Below, piece after piece: positions 10,682-19,611 of a stretch of DNA of 64,000 bases. The notes below the pieces were generated by a model that saw nothing but the letters and a program-made list of their open reading frames with translations, ran no database searches and was not told the DNA's origin. The translations under genes were made by a program, and so were the position numbers. Within the stretch, counting starts at the first letter, position 1; every line of letters starts with the position of its first letter. This stretch comes from Streptomyces sp. Y2F8-2. GTDB lineage: Bacteria; Actinomycetota; Actinomycetes; Streptomycetales; Streptomycetaceae. The stretch lies in NCBI RefSeq assembly GCF_014905555.1, contig NZ_BNGS01000004.1, positions 434,001 to 498,000 on the forward strand, written 5' to 3'.

Positions 10682-10945
10682 AAACGGGCAGCAAGCCATG
10701 GCGAACCAGATGCACGCCAGCTGGCCGGGGGAGCGTTTCAGCCGGCGAGTCGATCAGCGGAAACCAGCCACCGCCGGCGTGGACGCTCTGTGACGAGGGC
10801 GGGTGACGGAGGCGCGGGAATGACGAGTACGACCGGCGAGCCACGTCGGGCGGAGAGGGCGCCGTCGCCATCGTGACGGCCGCGGTCGCCGCCCGTGCCG
10901 GGGCGGGCGACTGCCCCGACCGATGATGGCCTCGGGAGGGTTCGG

Positions 10946-11896
10946 TCACCCGGCGGCCCTGTTCTGTGCCTGCTCGAACTCGGTCAGGGGGTCGCCGCCG
11001 GTGTGCCAGGGCCAGCCGGTGACCGTGCCATGGAGTGCCTCGAAGACCGGACGGGCCTCCTGCCATCGGTCGGCCGTCGTCAGCGCGTAGGCGAGGAGGT
11101 TCAGGTCGGCAAGGGCCGCGGCATGGCGGAAGAACGCCGGCTGGACCCAGCTGTGGGCCGCACGGTCGAGAGCCTGAGCCGCAGGCCCGTGGGACCAGTG
11201 GTTGCGCGCCACCAGCGCTTCGATTCCGCCTCGCGCGAGGACGGCGTGGTACTGCAGGACCTGGGCGGTGAGTTCCGTTGCCGCGCAGGGCGCGTTCGCG
11301 GGCATGCGGGCGCACAGGGCGTCGACGAACTCCAGCACCTGGATGCGCGAACCTGCTTCCTCGGGGCTGAGATAGCGCAGCATGCTCAGGTACGCCTCGC
11401 GGTTCCAACGGTCGCGTGCCAACACCTCGTTCCACACGGCGAACACCTGCTGCTGCGCCCAGTGCTCAAGGCGGGACACACCCAGCAGCACCACCCAGGG
11501 AGTGGGGTCTTCCGGTGCGAGCTCCGCGGCCCGGAAGCAGCTCTCGGTGACCTCGGCCGCATCCTCTAGGTGCCCCTGGGAGCGGCCTTGTACGAGCCGC
11601 GTCCATGCGTGCAGGACGAGTGCGTTCGCGTTGCGGGGCTCACGCCTGGCCCAACTCGACGGCAGATACGACGCGGACAGGTAGTCCGCCAGGACGGACA
11701 TGCGGTGGGCACGGCGGTCCCAGTCGTCCGTTTCCTGGTTCATGAGGCGGGACATCTGGGCTATGCACAGGTCCGTCGTCGCGATCGTGCCGGTCTTGGT
11801 GGTCGCGACAAGGGACTTCAGAAGTCGGCGCAGGGGCTCGTCGTCGAGTTCCGGCGCCAGACGTGCCCTTCTGCGGCGGCTTGAGAGAAATGCCAT
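10946..11896 (-). CDS. cytoplasmic alpha-helical protein of unknown function
   Basis: A 316-residue protein with no signal peptide or membrane segment. The sequence is Leu/Ala/Trp/Arg-rich and helical, with TPR-like spacing (NALVLHAWTRLVQGR..., ESCFRAAELAPEDPTPWVVLLGVSRLE, EARPVFEALHG). The pattern of workload-like repeats suggests a protein-interaction scaffold; I do not recognise the family further. ATG 11896 begins MAFLSSRRRRARL. It is a lone gene, convergent with blaB and followed by a gene-poor 264-base gap. Confidence 0.7.
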   Translation of the reverse strand: MAFLSSRRRRARLAPELDDEPLRRLLKSLVATTKTGTIATTDLCIAQMSRLMNQETDDWDRRAHRMSVLADYLSASYLPSSWARREPRNANALVLHAWTRLVQGRSQGHLEDAAEVTESCFRAAELAPEDPTPWVVLLGVSRLEHWAQQQVFAVWNEVLARDRWNREAYLSMLRYLSPEEAGSRIQVLEFVDALCARMPANAPCAATELTAQVLQYHAVLARGGIEALVARNHWSHGPAAQALDRAAHSWVQPAFFRHAAALADLNLLAYALTTADRWQEARPVFEALHGTVTGWPWHTGGDPLTEFEQAQNRAAG

Positions 11897-12066
11897 GTCC
11901 GTAGGCTAAGGACGGCCAGCTGTGACACAAGGTGTACGCCAAGATCGTTATCAGTTGCCCTGCGGCCCGGCGTCGCCTGCTCGTTCGGCGAAGACGAGCC
12001 AGGAGCAGGCGCCGCTGTTCCTGCAGCGCCGGGGCCGGCAGCGGCGCTGCGGTCTGCCGTCACCGG

Positions 12067-12567
12067 TCAGGAGTAGGTCCAGCGCCACCTGCTGCCGCTG
12101 GGTGCGCAGGTGATGCTCGTACCGCTGGCGTCCGTCGTCGATGCTCCGTGGTCGCTGTTGCGGCAGAACTGGCCGGCGGAATAGCAGTTCCCCGAGTTGG
12201 AGACGATCGAACAGGTACCCGAAGCGCTCCGGCTGTCGCTCTCGCTGCCGGACCCGGAGTTGCTGTCGGTGGCTGCCTGCGCGGTGACGGTCACCTTGAC
12301 CTGCACCGTCTTGGTCACAGTCGGCGTCGGCCTCGGCGCAGGCGTCGCGGTTGCTGTCGCTGTGGTCGTCGCAGTGACGGTTGCGGTCGGCCGCGGCTCA
12401 CCGGCCGCGGTCTTGACGCTGTTGCCGTTCTGCCCGTCGGCGCCGGCGCCGATACCGAGGAAGAAGGCGAAGCCGATCGCGGGCAGCACGTACCGCTTCC
12501 GCGCCCACTTCGGGGCCGGACGGACAGGCGGAGCAGGCGGTGGCGGCGGTATGTACGGGTTGGCCAT
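12067..12567 (-). CDS. membrane-anchored protein with Cys-rich C-terminal domain
   Basis: A 166-residue protein. Order of parts: Pro-rich N-terminus (MANPYIPPPPPAPP), basic stop (KWARKRY), one transmembrane segment (VLPAIGFAFFLGIGAGA, ~27-43), an extracellular Thr/Ala/Val-rich stalk (~55-110), a Ser/Gly/Asp linker, and a compact C-terminal domain with four cysteines (CSIVSNSGNCYSAGQFC ... ITC) ending in WRWTYS. This tail is common in Streptomyces surface proteins of unknown function and is probably disulfide-bonded. Its orientation is divergent from the ECF sigma gene. Confidence 0.75.
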   Translation of the reverse strand: MANPYIPPPPPAPPVRPAPKWARKRYVLPAIGFAFFLGIGAGADGQNGNSVKTAAGEPRPTATVTATTTATATATPAPRPTPTVTKTVQVKVTVTAQAATDSNSGSGSESDSRSASGTCSIVSNSGNCYSAGQFCRNSDHGASTTDASGTSITCAPSGSRWRWTYS

Positions 12568-12833
12568 GTGTCCCCCCAGGACGAGTCAGAAGCGACGACG
12601 GTAGCGCCTGGGGTGCGACTCGCGGGAGAGGCGTGGAGAAGTAGTGATCATTCTGTGACGGCGGTGGTGGCGCCGGCTGCCCTCGGCCCACACGCGCGCC
12701 AGCCGTGCGGACGAGACAGCAGGTCGGTGCCCACCACGGTCGCGACTTCTCGGGATGCTGATCCAGCGACCCGTTGGGAGTGCGGGGTGGCGGCCGCGCA
12801 ATCCCGCGGCGACTGCGGACCGTATCTACTGAT

Positions 12834-13403
12834 GTGCAGAGGTTCCGGTTCTCCGTGGGCCGTCTCCCGGACGAGGCTCTGCTGTCCGGGCTGGCCACCG
12901 GTGATCCGGAGCTCGCCATCGGCTTCGTACGGAGGTTCCAGCACCGGGTCTTCGGTGTCGCGACAGCCGTCACCGGGGATCCGCAGCTCGCTGCGGACAT
13001 CGCCCAGCAGACGTTCGAGCGGGCGTGGCGTCATGCGCAGATCTACGACTCGCGCCGCGAGTCGGTGATGACCTGGCTGACGACCATGGCCCACAACCTT
13101 GCCATCGACGCCGTCCGTTCCCGGCGGCCGGAGCCGGTGACGCCCGAGGACCTGGACGCGATGCTGGACGTCGTCAGCGAGACACCCGAGCAGCGGGCCC
13201 TCGCCGACGAGGCGTCGTCCCGGCTGCGGGCGGCGGTGGCGGAACTCCCGCCCGAACAGGGCCGTGCCCTGGTGATGGCGGGCATCTATGGAATGACGGC
13301 CCAGCGGATCGCCGACTGGGAGAAGATCCCGCTGGCCACCGCCAGGACGCGCATCAGGGCGGCGATGGGAAAGCTGCGCACCACCCTCGCGTCTCCGAAG
13401 TGA
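12834..13403 (+). CDS. ECF-type RNA polymerase sigma factor
   Basis: A sigma-70 family ECF factor of about 189 residues. Region 2 is visible (LAIGFVRRFQHRVFGVATAVTGD..., AADIAQQTFERAWRHAQIYDSRRE, VMTWLTTMAHNLAIDAVRSRR), and so is region 4 (LPPEQGRALVMAGIYGMTAQRIADWEKIPLATARTRIRAAMGKLR). It redirects RNA polymerase to a small regulon. The start is uncertain: GTG 12834 gives MQRFRFSVGRLPDEALL; GTG 12780 and TTG 12774 are also open. Its partner anti-sigma gene starts 7 bases after the stop. This pair lies directly upstream of the Dap peptide locus, in the same direction, so control of that locus is possible but untested. Confidence 0.87.
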   Translation: MQRFRFSVGRLPDEALLSGLATGDPELAIGFVRRFQHRVFGVATAVTGDPQLAADIAQQTFERAWRHAQIYDSRRESVMTWLTTMAHNLAIDAVRSRRPEPVTPEDLDAMLDVVSETPEQRALADEASSRLRAAVAELPPEQGRALVMAGIYGMTAQRIADWEKIPLATARTRIRAAMGKLRTTLASPK

Positions 13404-13410
13404 GGCGACC

Positions 13411-14163
13411 ATGTGCCGTGACGTGACCTGCGAGCAGTTGCGGGAGGACGGTCCCGAGCTGGCTCTCGGCGTGCTTCCCGCGCGTGAGCGGGCCGGGGCG
13501 GTCGCTCATCTGGAACGGTGTGCGGACTGCCGGGAGTACATCGAGGAGCTGACCCTCGTCGGCGACCGGCTGATCGGGCTGCTGCCGTGCGGTGAGCCGC
13601 CGGTCGGGCTCGAGACGCGGGTGGCGGAGGCATTGACACAGGGCGCGTCGGCGCGCGAGGGGCGCCCGCAGGCCCGCGGGTCCGGCTTCCCGCACCGGCG
13701 CCTGCGAGGACGGGTACGGCTGAGGGCCGCCGCTGCCATGGCCGCGCTCGCCCTCGTCTTCGGGTTCGGGGGTTGGGCGGTCGGCACGGCGATCGAGGGC
13801 GTCACGACCGGGCCCTCGCACCCGGCCGAGGCGGGAGCGCGCATGCTCTGGGCGGGACTGACGTCCCCGCGGGTCAGCCAGTCGACGGGGGAGGTCTTCG
13901 CCCATCCGGGTGCGCCGGGCTGGGTCTACATGACCGTCGACCTCGCCGACGCCGGGATTCCGTACAGCGGTGCGGTCTCCTTGCAGCTGGAGCGCGATGA
14001 CGGCACCTCGGTCCGGGTCGGCAGCTTCACCCTGCGCGACGGCTACGGCTACTGGGGCGGCCCGGCCCCCGTGGACCCTTCGGTGCTGACCGGCGCCCGG
14101 TTGACGTCGTCCGACGGCAGGGTGCTCGCCACGGCCCATTTCGCCGCCTCGCACCAGGCGTAG
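13411..14163 (+). CDS. zinc-finger anti-sigma factor, membrane-anchored
   Basis: A 250-residue anti-sigma factor. Residues 1-45 carry the zf-HC2/ZAS pattern (early Cys, then ELALGVLPARERAGAVAHLERCADC, giving H-x3-C-x2-C). One transmembrane helix (MAALALVFGFGGWAVGTAI, ~112-130) is followed by an extracellular domain of about 115 residues with GWVYMTVDLADAGIPYSG and GGPAPV, resembling the anti-sigma C-terminal sensor domain. It presumably holds the ECF factor at the membrane until a signal releases it. It is co-transcribed with the sigma gene (7-base gap). Confidence 0.85.
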   Translation: MCRDVTCEQLREDGPELALGVLPARERAGAVAHLERCADCREYIEELTLVGDRLIGLLPCGEPPVGLETRVAEALTQGASAREGRPQARGSGFPHRRLRGRVRLRAAAAMAALALVFGFGGWAVGTAIEGVTTGPSHPAEAGARMLWAGLTSPRVSQSTGEVFAHPGAPGWVYMTVDLADAGIPYSGAVSLQLERDDGTSVRVGSFTLRDGYGYWGGPAPVDPSVLTGARLTSSDGRVLATAHFAASHQA

Positions 14164-14366
14164 GGAGTGGGCGCCACGTGCGGTGGTGGACGGCCGAACT
14201 CAGTGCCGCCGAGCAGGGCGAGCCGGGCGCTTTCGACTCGTGGGGGCGGCCGCGCGCACCCTCCTTCACCTCTCCCTGTCCCTTCTGCTGGACGAGACGT
14301 GTGCCCGAAATGTGAGAAAAGCTACGAACGTCCAATACGTCGGTGCGTGTGATTCGTATACAAGGC

Positions 14367-17006
14367 ATGGGGTCAGAATTGAAGCTCGTGTCCGGCGCAC
14401 ACGGAAACGCAACAGGCGGCAACCGGCCAGGGGGTCAGGCCGCCGTCGAGGAAGCACCGGCCGATGCGGGGCCTTCCCCGCCCCTCCAGGCAACTCGACG
14501 AGGAGAGCCGGCCGAACCGCTCGTCGCCGAGGACATGGAGCAGGCTCTCGCACAGGTGCTGGCCGAGGTCGTGGGCATCGAGCAGGTGCCGGCCGACAGT
14601 CACTTCTTCGACGACCTGGGCGCCGATTCCCTGGTGATGGCACATTTCTGCGCGCGGCTGCGCAAGAGGGCGGACCTGCCCTCGGTGTCGATGAAGGAGA
14701 TCTACCAGCACCCCACGATCCGAAGTCTGGCGGCAGCGGTGCCCGACACCGCGCCCACGCCCACAGCCCCCGCGACCGCCCAGGCTCCGGCCCGGGAGAC
14801 GCAGACCACGGGCGCCCCGCTCGGTGACACAGCCGGCACGACGGACTACGTACTGTGCGGAATCCTTCAGGCCCTCGCCTTCCTCGGCTACACCTACCTC
14901 GGGGCGATGGCCACCGTCTGGGGGTACGAGTGGATCTCCGCCAGGTCGGGCCTGCTCGATGTGTATGTGCGGTCGGTGCTGTTCGGCGGTGCCGTCTTCG
15001 TGGGGTTGTGCGCCCTTCCGATCCTGGTGAAGTGGACGCTCATCGGGCGGTGGAAGCCGGAGCGGATCCGGATATGGTCTCTGGGATACGTCCGCTTCTG
15101 GGTCGTGCGGACACTGATCCGTACGAACCCGCTGACGTTGTTCGTCGGCTCGCCCCTGTACGTGTTCTATCTACGGGCACTGGGCGCCGACATCGGCCGC
15201 GGTGCCGTGATCCTCTCCCGCCACGTGCCGGTCTGCACCGACCTGCTCACCATCGGCGAGGGCACCGTCGTCCGCAAGGACTCGTTCTTCCTCTGCTACC
15301 GCGCCCGAGCGGGCGTGATCGAGCCGGGCCCGGTCACGATCGGGAAGTCGGTGCTGGTCAGTGAAGCCACGGTGCTCGACATCCGGACAGCGCTGGGTGA
15401 CGGAGCCCAGCTCGGCCATGCCTCCTCGCTGTACAGCGGGCAGGCCGTGCCGGAGGGCGAGCACTGGCACGGGTCCCCGGCACAGCGGACCGAGGCCGAC
15501 TTCCAGGTCGTGGGCGAGACGCCGCATGCCACGCTGCGCAGAGCCCTGCACAGCGCACGGCAACTGGCGACCGCCTTCCTTGTGTACGTGCCGCTCGCGC
15601 TCGGTGGCACCATCATGTTGCTCATCGCGGTTCCACAACTCCACATGGTCATCGAGCCGGGCCCGGCGGTCCTGACCAACGGCACCTTCTACCGTGATGT
15701 GGCGGTGGTCGCCGCCGTGCTCGTCCTCGGCGGCGTGATCCTCGGCCTGTTGCTCGTCAGCGCTCTTCCGCGTGTGCTCCGTCGAGCCGTCGTACCGGGC
15801 CGGGACTACCCGCTGTACGGATGGCGCCACTCCGTCCACCGAGCCGTTTCGCGGCTCACCAACAGGCGAAACCTGACCCGTCTGTTCGGTGACAGTTCCT
15901 GCATCGTGCACTACCTGCGCGCCATCGGCTACGACTTCTCCCACATCGAGCAGACGGGGTCGAACTTCGGCACGGAAGTCAGGCACGAGACGCCCTTCAT
16001 GAGTTCCGTCGGCAGCGGAACGATGGTCGCCGACGGCCTGTCGATCGTGAATGCCGACTTCTCCAGCACCGCTTTCCAGGTGTCCCGGGCGTCGATCGGG
16101 GCGCACAGCTTCCTGGGCAACCGGATCGCCTATCCGGCGCGGGCCCGCACCGGCGACAACTGCCTTCTGGCGACGAAGGTCATGGTGCCCGTCGACGGAC
16201 GAATCCGGGAAGGTGTGGGGCTGCTGGGCTCACCCAGTTTCGAGATCCCCAGGACGGTCCTGCGCGACAGCCGGTTCGACCGGTTCAGGAGCGGAGAAGA
16301 GCTGCGCCGCGGCCTTGCGGCGAAGAACAAGCACAACGCGGCCACCATGGGTTGGTTCCTGCTCTCGCGGTGGATCTACCTCACGTGCGCCGCCCTGCTC
16401 GCCGCCGGGGCGGCCGACACCTATGCCCGGCTGGGCGCCCCTGCCATCGCATGCGCCGACGTACTCGTTGTCGTCTTCACCGCGGTGTACTTCGTGCTGG
16501 TCGAGCGTCTCGTCACCGCGGCGCGCCGTCCAGGTGTCCTGTACTGCTCGATCTACGATTCACGGTTCTGGTGGCGTGAGCGGTACTGGAAGGTGCCGTC
16601 CGAGACGTATCTGCGCTTGTTCGACGGCACTCCGTTCAAGAACGTGATCTGGCGGCTCCTGGGCGTGCGGATCGGGCGCCGGGTGTTCGACGACGGCTGC
16701 TACGTGACCGAGCGGCCGATGGTGAGCATCGGTGACGCGTGCGTCCTAAACGCGGGAAGCGTCATCCAGTGCCACTCGCAGGAGGACGGCACGTTCAAGT
16801 CCGAGAGCACCACGCTGGGTCGCGGCTGCACGATCGGTGTCGGTGCCCTGGTCCACTACGGCGTGACGCTGGGCGACGGGGCGGTGCTCGCCGCGGATTC
16901 CTTCCTCATGAAGGGAGAGGTGATCCCGCAGAACTCCCGGTGGGGCGGGAATCCGGCCCGCGAGCTGGAGCGGGGCCACGACGACGTGGGAAGGAGCAGC
17001 CGATGA
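14367..17006 (+). CDS. Pls-like NRPS terminal protein: carrier domain plus membrane/hexapeptide domains
   Basis: About 879 residues. Residues ~55-125 are a thiolation domain whose phosphopantetheine serine lies in FFDDLGADSLVM. The rest matches the large C-terminal region of poly-amino-acid synthetases such as epsilon-poly-L-lysine synthetase (Pls): about six hydrophobic segments in three pairs (e.g. GILQALAFLGYTYLGAMATV, VLFGGAVFVGLCALPILV, AFLVYVPLALGGTIMLLIAV) alternating with hexapeptide-repeat/condensation-like blocks (GADIGRGAVI, LTIGEGTVV; VSIGDACVLNAGSVIQ, TTLGRGCTIGVGALVHYGVT). In Pls the adenylation domain is fused at the N-terminus; here it is on the next gene. Role inferred: membrane-bound amide-forming polymerisation of carrier-bound monomers. 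ATG 14367 was chosen; GTG 14343 is possible, and ribosome-binding sites are weak. The gene overlaps the next by ATGA. Confidence 0.85.
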   Translation: MGSELKLVSGAHGNATGGNRPGGQAAVEEAPADAGPSPPLQATRRGEPAEPLVAEDMEQALAQVLAEVVGIEQVPADSHFFDDLGADSLVMAHFCARLRKRADLPSVSMKEIYQHPTIRSLAAAVPDTAPTPTAPATAQAPARETQTTGAPLGDTAGTTDYVLCGILQALAFLGYTYLGAMATVWGYEWISARSGLLDVYVRSVLFGGAVFVGLCALPILVKWTLIGRWKPERIRIWSLGYVRFWVVRTLIRTNPLTLFVGSPLYVFYLRALGADIGRGAVILSRHVPVCTDLLTIGEGTVVRKDSFFLCYRARAGVIEPGPVTIGKSVLVSEATVLDIRTALGDGAQLGHASSLYSGQAVPEGEHWHGSPAQRTEADFQVVGETPHATLRRALHSARQLATAFLVYVPLALGGTIMLLIAVPQLHMVIEPGPAVLTNGTFYRDVAVVAAVLVLGGVILGLLLVSALPRVLRRAVVPGRDYPLYGWRHSVHRAVSRLTNRRNLTRLFGDSSCIVHYLRAIGYDFSHIEQTGSNFGTEVRHETPFMSSVGSGTMVADGLSIVNADFSSTAFQVSRASIGAHSFLGNRIAYPARARTGDNCLLATKVMVPVDGRIREGVGLLGSPSFEIPRTVLRDSRFDRFRSGEELRRGLAAKNKHNAATMGWFLLSRWIYLTCAALLAAGAADTYARLGAPAIACADVLVVVFTAVYFVLVERLVTAARRPGVLYCSIYDSRFWWRERYWKVPSETYLRLFDGTPFKNVIWRLLGVRIGRRVFDDGCYVTERPMVSIGDACVLNAGSVIQCHSQEDGTFKSESTTLGRGCTIGVGALVHYGVTLGDGAVLAADSFLMKGEVIPQNSRWGGNPARELERGHDDVGRSSR

Positions 17007-19591
17007 CCCTCGCAACCGACGCCCCTGTTCTCCAGCCCGGGGACGAGGAGTTCTGGCGGTCCGTCCTGACCCTCGGCGGGTTCACCACCGTTCCACGCTG
17101 GACGCTCACCCCGGTGCCGGGCGTGGCACAGCACGAGGTGCCGATCCCCCCGGACGTCATGGCCGCAGCGCGCCGGTTGGCCGACGACATGGCCGTGCCG
17201 CTCAGCTCGGTCCTGCTGGCGGCGCATGCCAAGGTACTGGCCGCCCTGTCCGGCGAGCGCGACCTCACGACCGGCTACATCGCCGAGCCGGACGCCCGGC
17301 CGCTGCCGTGCAGGCTGACGACCGATCACCCCCACTGGAGGGCACTGGCACGGGAAGCCCGACGTGCCGAAACGGACCTGCTGGCGCACAAGCAGGCCCC
17401 GGTCGAGGACCTCCAGCGCGAGTTGCAGCTGCCCGGTCCCCTGAGCGAAGCCTCCTTCGCCGCGTTCCCGGCCGACCGCAAGGCCGATGCCACCACGGCT
17501 GCTGCGCCCCGCGAGCTCCCCGCCGGCACCGTATGGCAGGTCATGTCCACGTGGAGCGACAGCGGACCCACCCTGCGGCTGCGGTACCGACGCGATGCAC
17601 TGGACGCCCCGTGCGCCGCGCGTATCGTGGGCTACCACCTGACCGCCCTGACCTTGATGGCCGCCGATCCCGCCGCCCCGCCCGGGCAGCAGAGCCTGCT
17701 GTCCGCCGAGGAGGTCCGCCTCCAGCTCGACGGACTCGCCGGGCCGCGGCGCACGCTTCCGCAGCGGTGTGTCCACTCCCTGATCGAGCAGCGTGTACGG
17801 GACCACCCGAACCGCGTATCCATCGTGCACGGTAACCGGCAGTGGACGTACACCGAACTCAACGAGCGTGCCAACTACGTGGCTCGGGCCCTTCTCGGGA
17901 TGGGGGCGGGGCGTGAGGACGTCGTCGCGGTGGTGACGGAACGCACCATGGACTGGGCGGCGGCCGTCCTCGGGGTCTTCAAGGCCGGGTGTGTCTACCT
18001 GCCCGTCGAGCCGCACTTCCCCGCCGACCGCATCGCGACCATGCTCTCGCGTGCCGGGTGCCGGCTGGTGCTGACCGAGCCCGGCAGCACCACCACCCTC
18101 TTGCGAGCCGTGGACGCACTGCCGGGGGTGCGGACCCTGCTGGTCGAGTCGGCCTACGGCGCGACGGACACGGCCGGTGACCTGGACCTGGACGTGCGCC
18201 TGGACCAGCTCGCCTACATCTTCTTCACCTCCGGCTCCACCGGCGAGCCCAAAGGCGCGATGTGCGAACACGCCGGGATGCTCAACCACATCCACGCCAA
18301 GATCGACGACCTGGGCATCGGCGAGGGCCAGGTCGTCGCCCAGACGGCGCCTCAGTGCTTCGACATCTCCCTGTGGCAGCTGTTGGCGGCGCTCGTGGCC
18401 GGCGGTCGGACACTGCTGGTTCCCCAAGAGGTGATCGAGGACGTCCCGCGATACCTCGACACGATCGCCGAGGGCCGCGTCAGCGTTCTGCAGGCCGTGC
18501 CCTCCTACCTCGACGCCGTGCTGTCCTCGCTGGAGAAGTGCCCGCGCGAGCTGCCGGACCTGCGGTGCGTGTCGGTCACCGGCGAGGCCCTGAAGAAGGA
18601 CCTCGTGGAGCGCTGGTTCCGCGCCCAGTCGGCGATCAGGCTCGTCAACGCCTACGGGCTCACCGAGACGTCGGACGACACCAACCACGAAGTCATGGAC
18701 CAGGCGCCGGACACCGACCGGATCCCGCTCGGCCGTCCAGTGAACAACGTGCGGGTCCGCGTCGTCGACGACAACCTGTCACTGGTGCCGCTCGGCGCAC
18801 CCGGCGAGATCGTCTTCGCCGGAGTCTGCGTCGGCCGCGGCTACGTCAACGATCCGGAGCGGACGCGCCAGTCCTTCACGACCGATCCCTACCGCACCGG
18901 CGGCCGGCTCTACCGAAGCGGCGACTACGGCCGCTGGCTGCCCGACGGCAAGCTGGAGTTCCTCGGCCGCCGGGACAGCCAGGTGAAGGTCCGCGGATTC
19001 CGCGTCGAGATCGAGGAGGTCGAGAACGCCCTGCTGAAGGTGCCCGGCGTGCGCGCCGGCGCGGTCGCGGTCACCCGGAACGATCGGGGCGGGAGCCTCG
19101 TGGCCTTCTGCTGCGGTGAGCACCCGCCTGCCGACAACACCGTGCGACAGCACCTGAGCAGGCACCTGCCCGTCTACATGGTCCCCTCGTCCTTCCACTG
19201 GCGCGATCACCTCCCGCTGACCGGCAACGGCAAGGTCGACCGCAAGGCCCTGGCATCGCTCGCCGGGGAACTCGACCACACCGGACCTCACGACACCTGC
19301 GCCGCAGCGGCGTCGGGCACCGGCGAACCACCGCGCACACCGACCGAGGAGCGCCTGGCCGCCGCCTGGGCCACGGTGCTCGGCATCCCGCAGCACCGGA
19401 TCGGTCGGCACACCCACTTCTTCGACGACGGCGGCGGCACCTCGCTCACAGCGCTCCAACTCGCCATCCGGCTCGACCGCACGGTGTCCCTGAAAGACCT
19501 CACCCACCATCCGGTGCTCGCCGACCTGGCCCGCCTGCTCGACGCCCGAGCCGCGTCGTCCCGAGCCGCGTCGTCCCCGACCGTTTCGTGA
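17003..19591 (+). CDS. NRPS adenylation-thiolation protein with partial condensation domain
   Basis: 862 residues. Residues ~1-235 resemble only the C-terminal half of a condensation domain (EEFWRSVL, PLSSVLLAAHAKVLAALSGERD, APVEDL); the catalytic HHxxxDG is missing. The adenylation domain (~240-760) has TYTELNERAN, FFTSGSTGEPKGAM, FDISLW, NAYGLTE, RSGDYGRWLPDGKLEFLGR and NGKVDRKAL. A thiolation domain follows (~780-850, FFDDGGGTSLTALQ). Hand alignment to PheA gives pocket residues D-I-W-S-S-T-A-D-D-K. Two acidic residues at 330/331 would suit a basic amino acid, and the flanking Dap genes suggest L-2,3-diaminopropionate. ATG 17003 has GGAAGGAGC upstream and overlaps the preceding stop. It ends 20 bases before the dioxygenase gene. 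Confidence 0.9.
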   Translation: MTLATDAPVLQPGDEEFWRSVLTLGGFTTVPRWTLTPVPGVAQHEVPIPPDVMAAARRLADDMAVPLSSVLLAAHAKVLAALSGERDLTTGYIAEPDARPLPCRLTTDHPHWRALAREARRAETDLLAHKQAPVEDLQRELQLPGPLSEASFAAFPADRKADATTAAAPRELPAGTVWQVMSTWSDSGPTLRLRYRRDALDAPCAARIVGYHLTALTLMAADPAAPPGQQSLLSAEEVRLQLDGLAGPRRTLPQRCVHSLIEQRVRDHPNRVSIVHGNRQWTYTELNERANYVARALLGMGAGREDVVAVVTERTMDWAAAVLGVFKAGCVYLPVEPHFPADRIATMLSRAGCRLVLTEPGSTTTLLRAVDALPGVRTLLVESAYGATDTAGDLDLDVRLDQLAYIFFTSGSTGEPKGAMCEHAGMLNHIHAKIDDLGIGEGQVVAQTAPQCFDISLWQLLAALVAGGRTLLVPQEVIEDVPRYLDTIAEGRVSVLQAVPSYLDAVLSSLEKCPRELPDLRCVSVTGEALKKDLVERWFRAQSAIRLVNAYGLTETSDDTNHEVMDQAPDTDRIPLGRPVNNVRVRVVDDNLSLVPLGAPGEIVFAGVCVGRGYVNDPERTRQSFTTDPYRTGGRLYRSGDYGRWLPDGKLEFLGRRDSQVKVRGFRVEIEEVENALLKVPGVRAGAVAVTRNDRGGSLVAFCCGEHPPADNTVRQHLSRHLPVYMVPSSFHWRDHLPLTGNGKVDRKALASLAGELDHTGPHDTCAAAASGTGEPPRTPTEERLAAAWATVLGIPQHRIGRHTHFFDDGGGTSLTALQLAIRLDRTVSLKDLTHHPVLADLARLLDARAASSRAASSPTVS

Positions 19592-19611
19592 ACCGCTGGA
19601 GGCAGTGAGAG

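Noticed and set aside
10840..10925. Hairpin between blaB and the gene at 10946
   Set aside because: GTCGCC and GGGCGAC pair only with bulges in very GC-rich sequence; not distinct from background.
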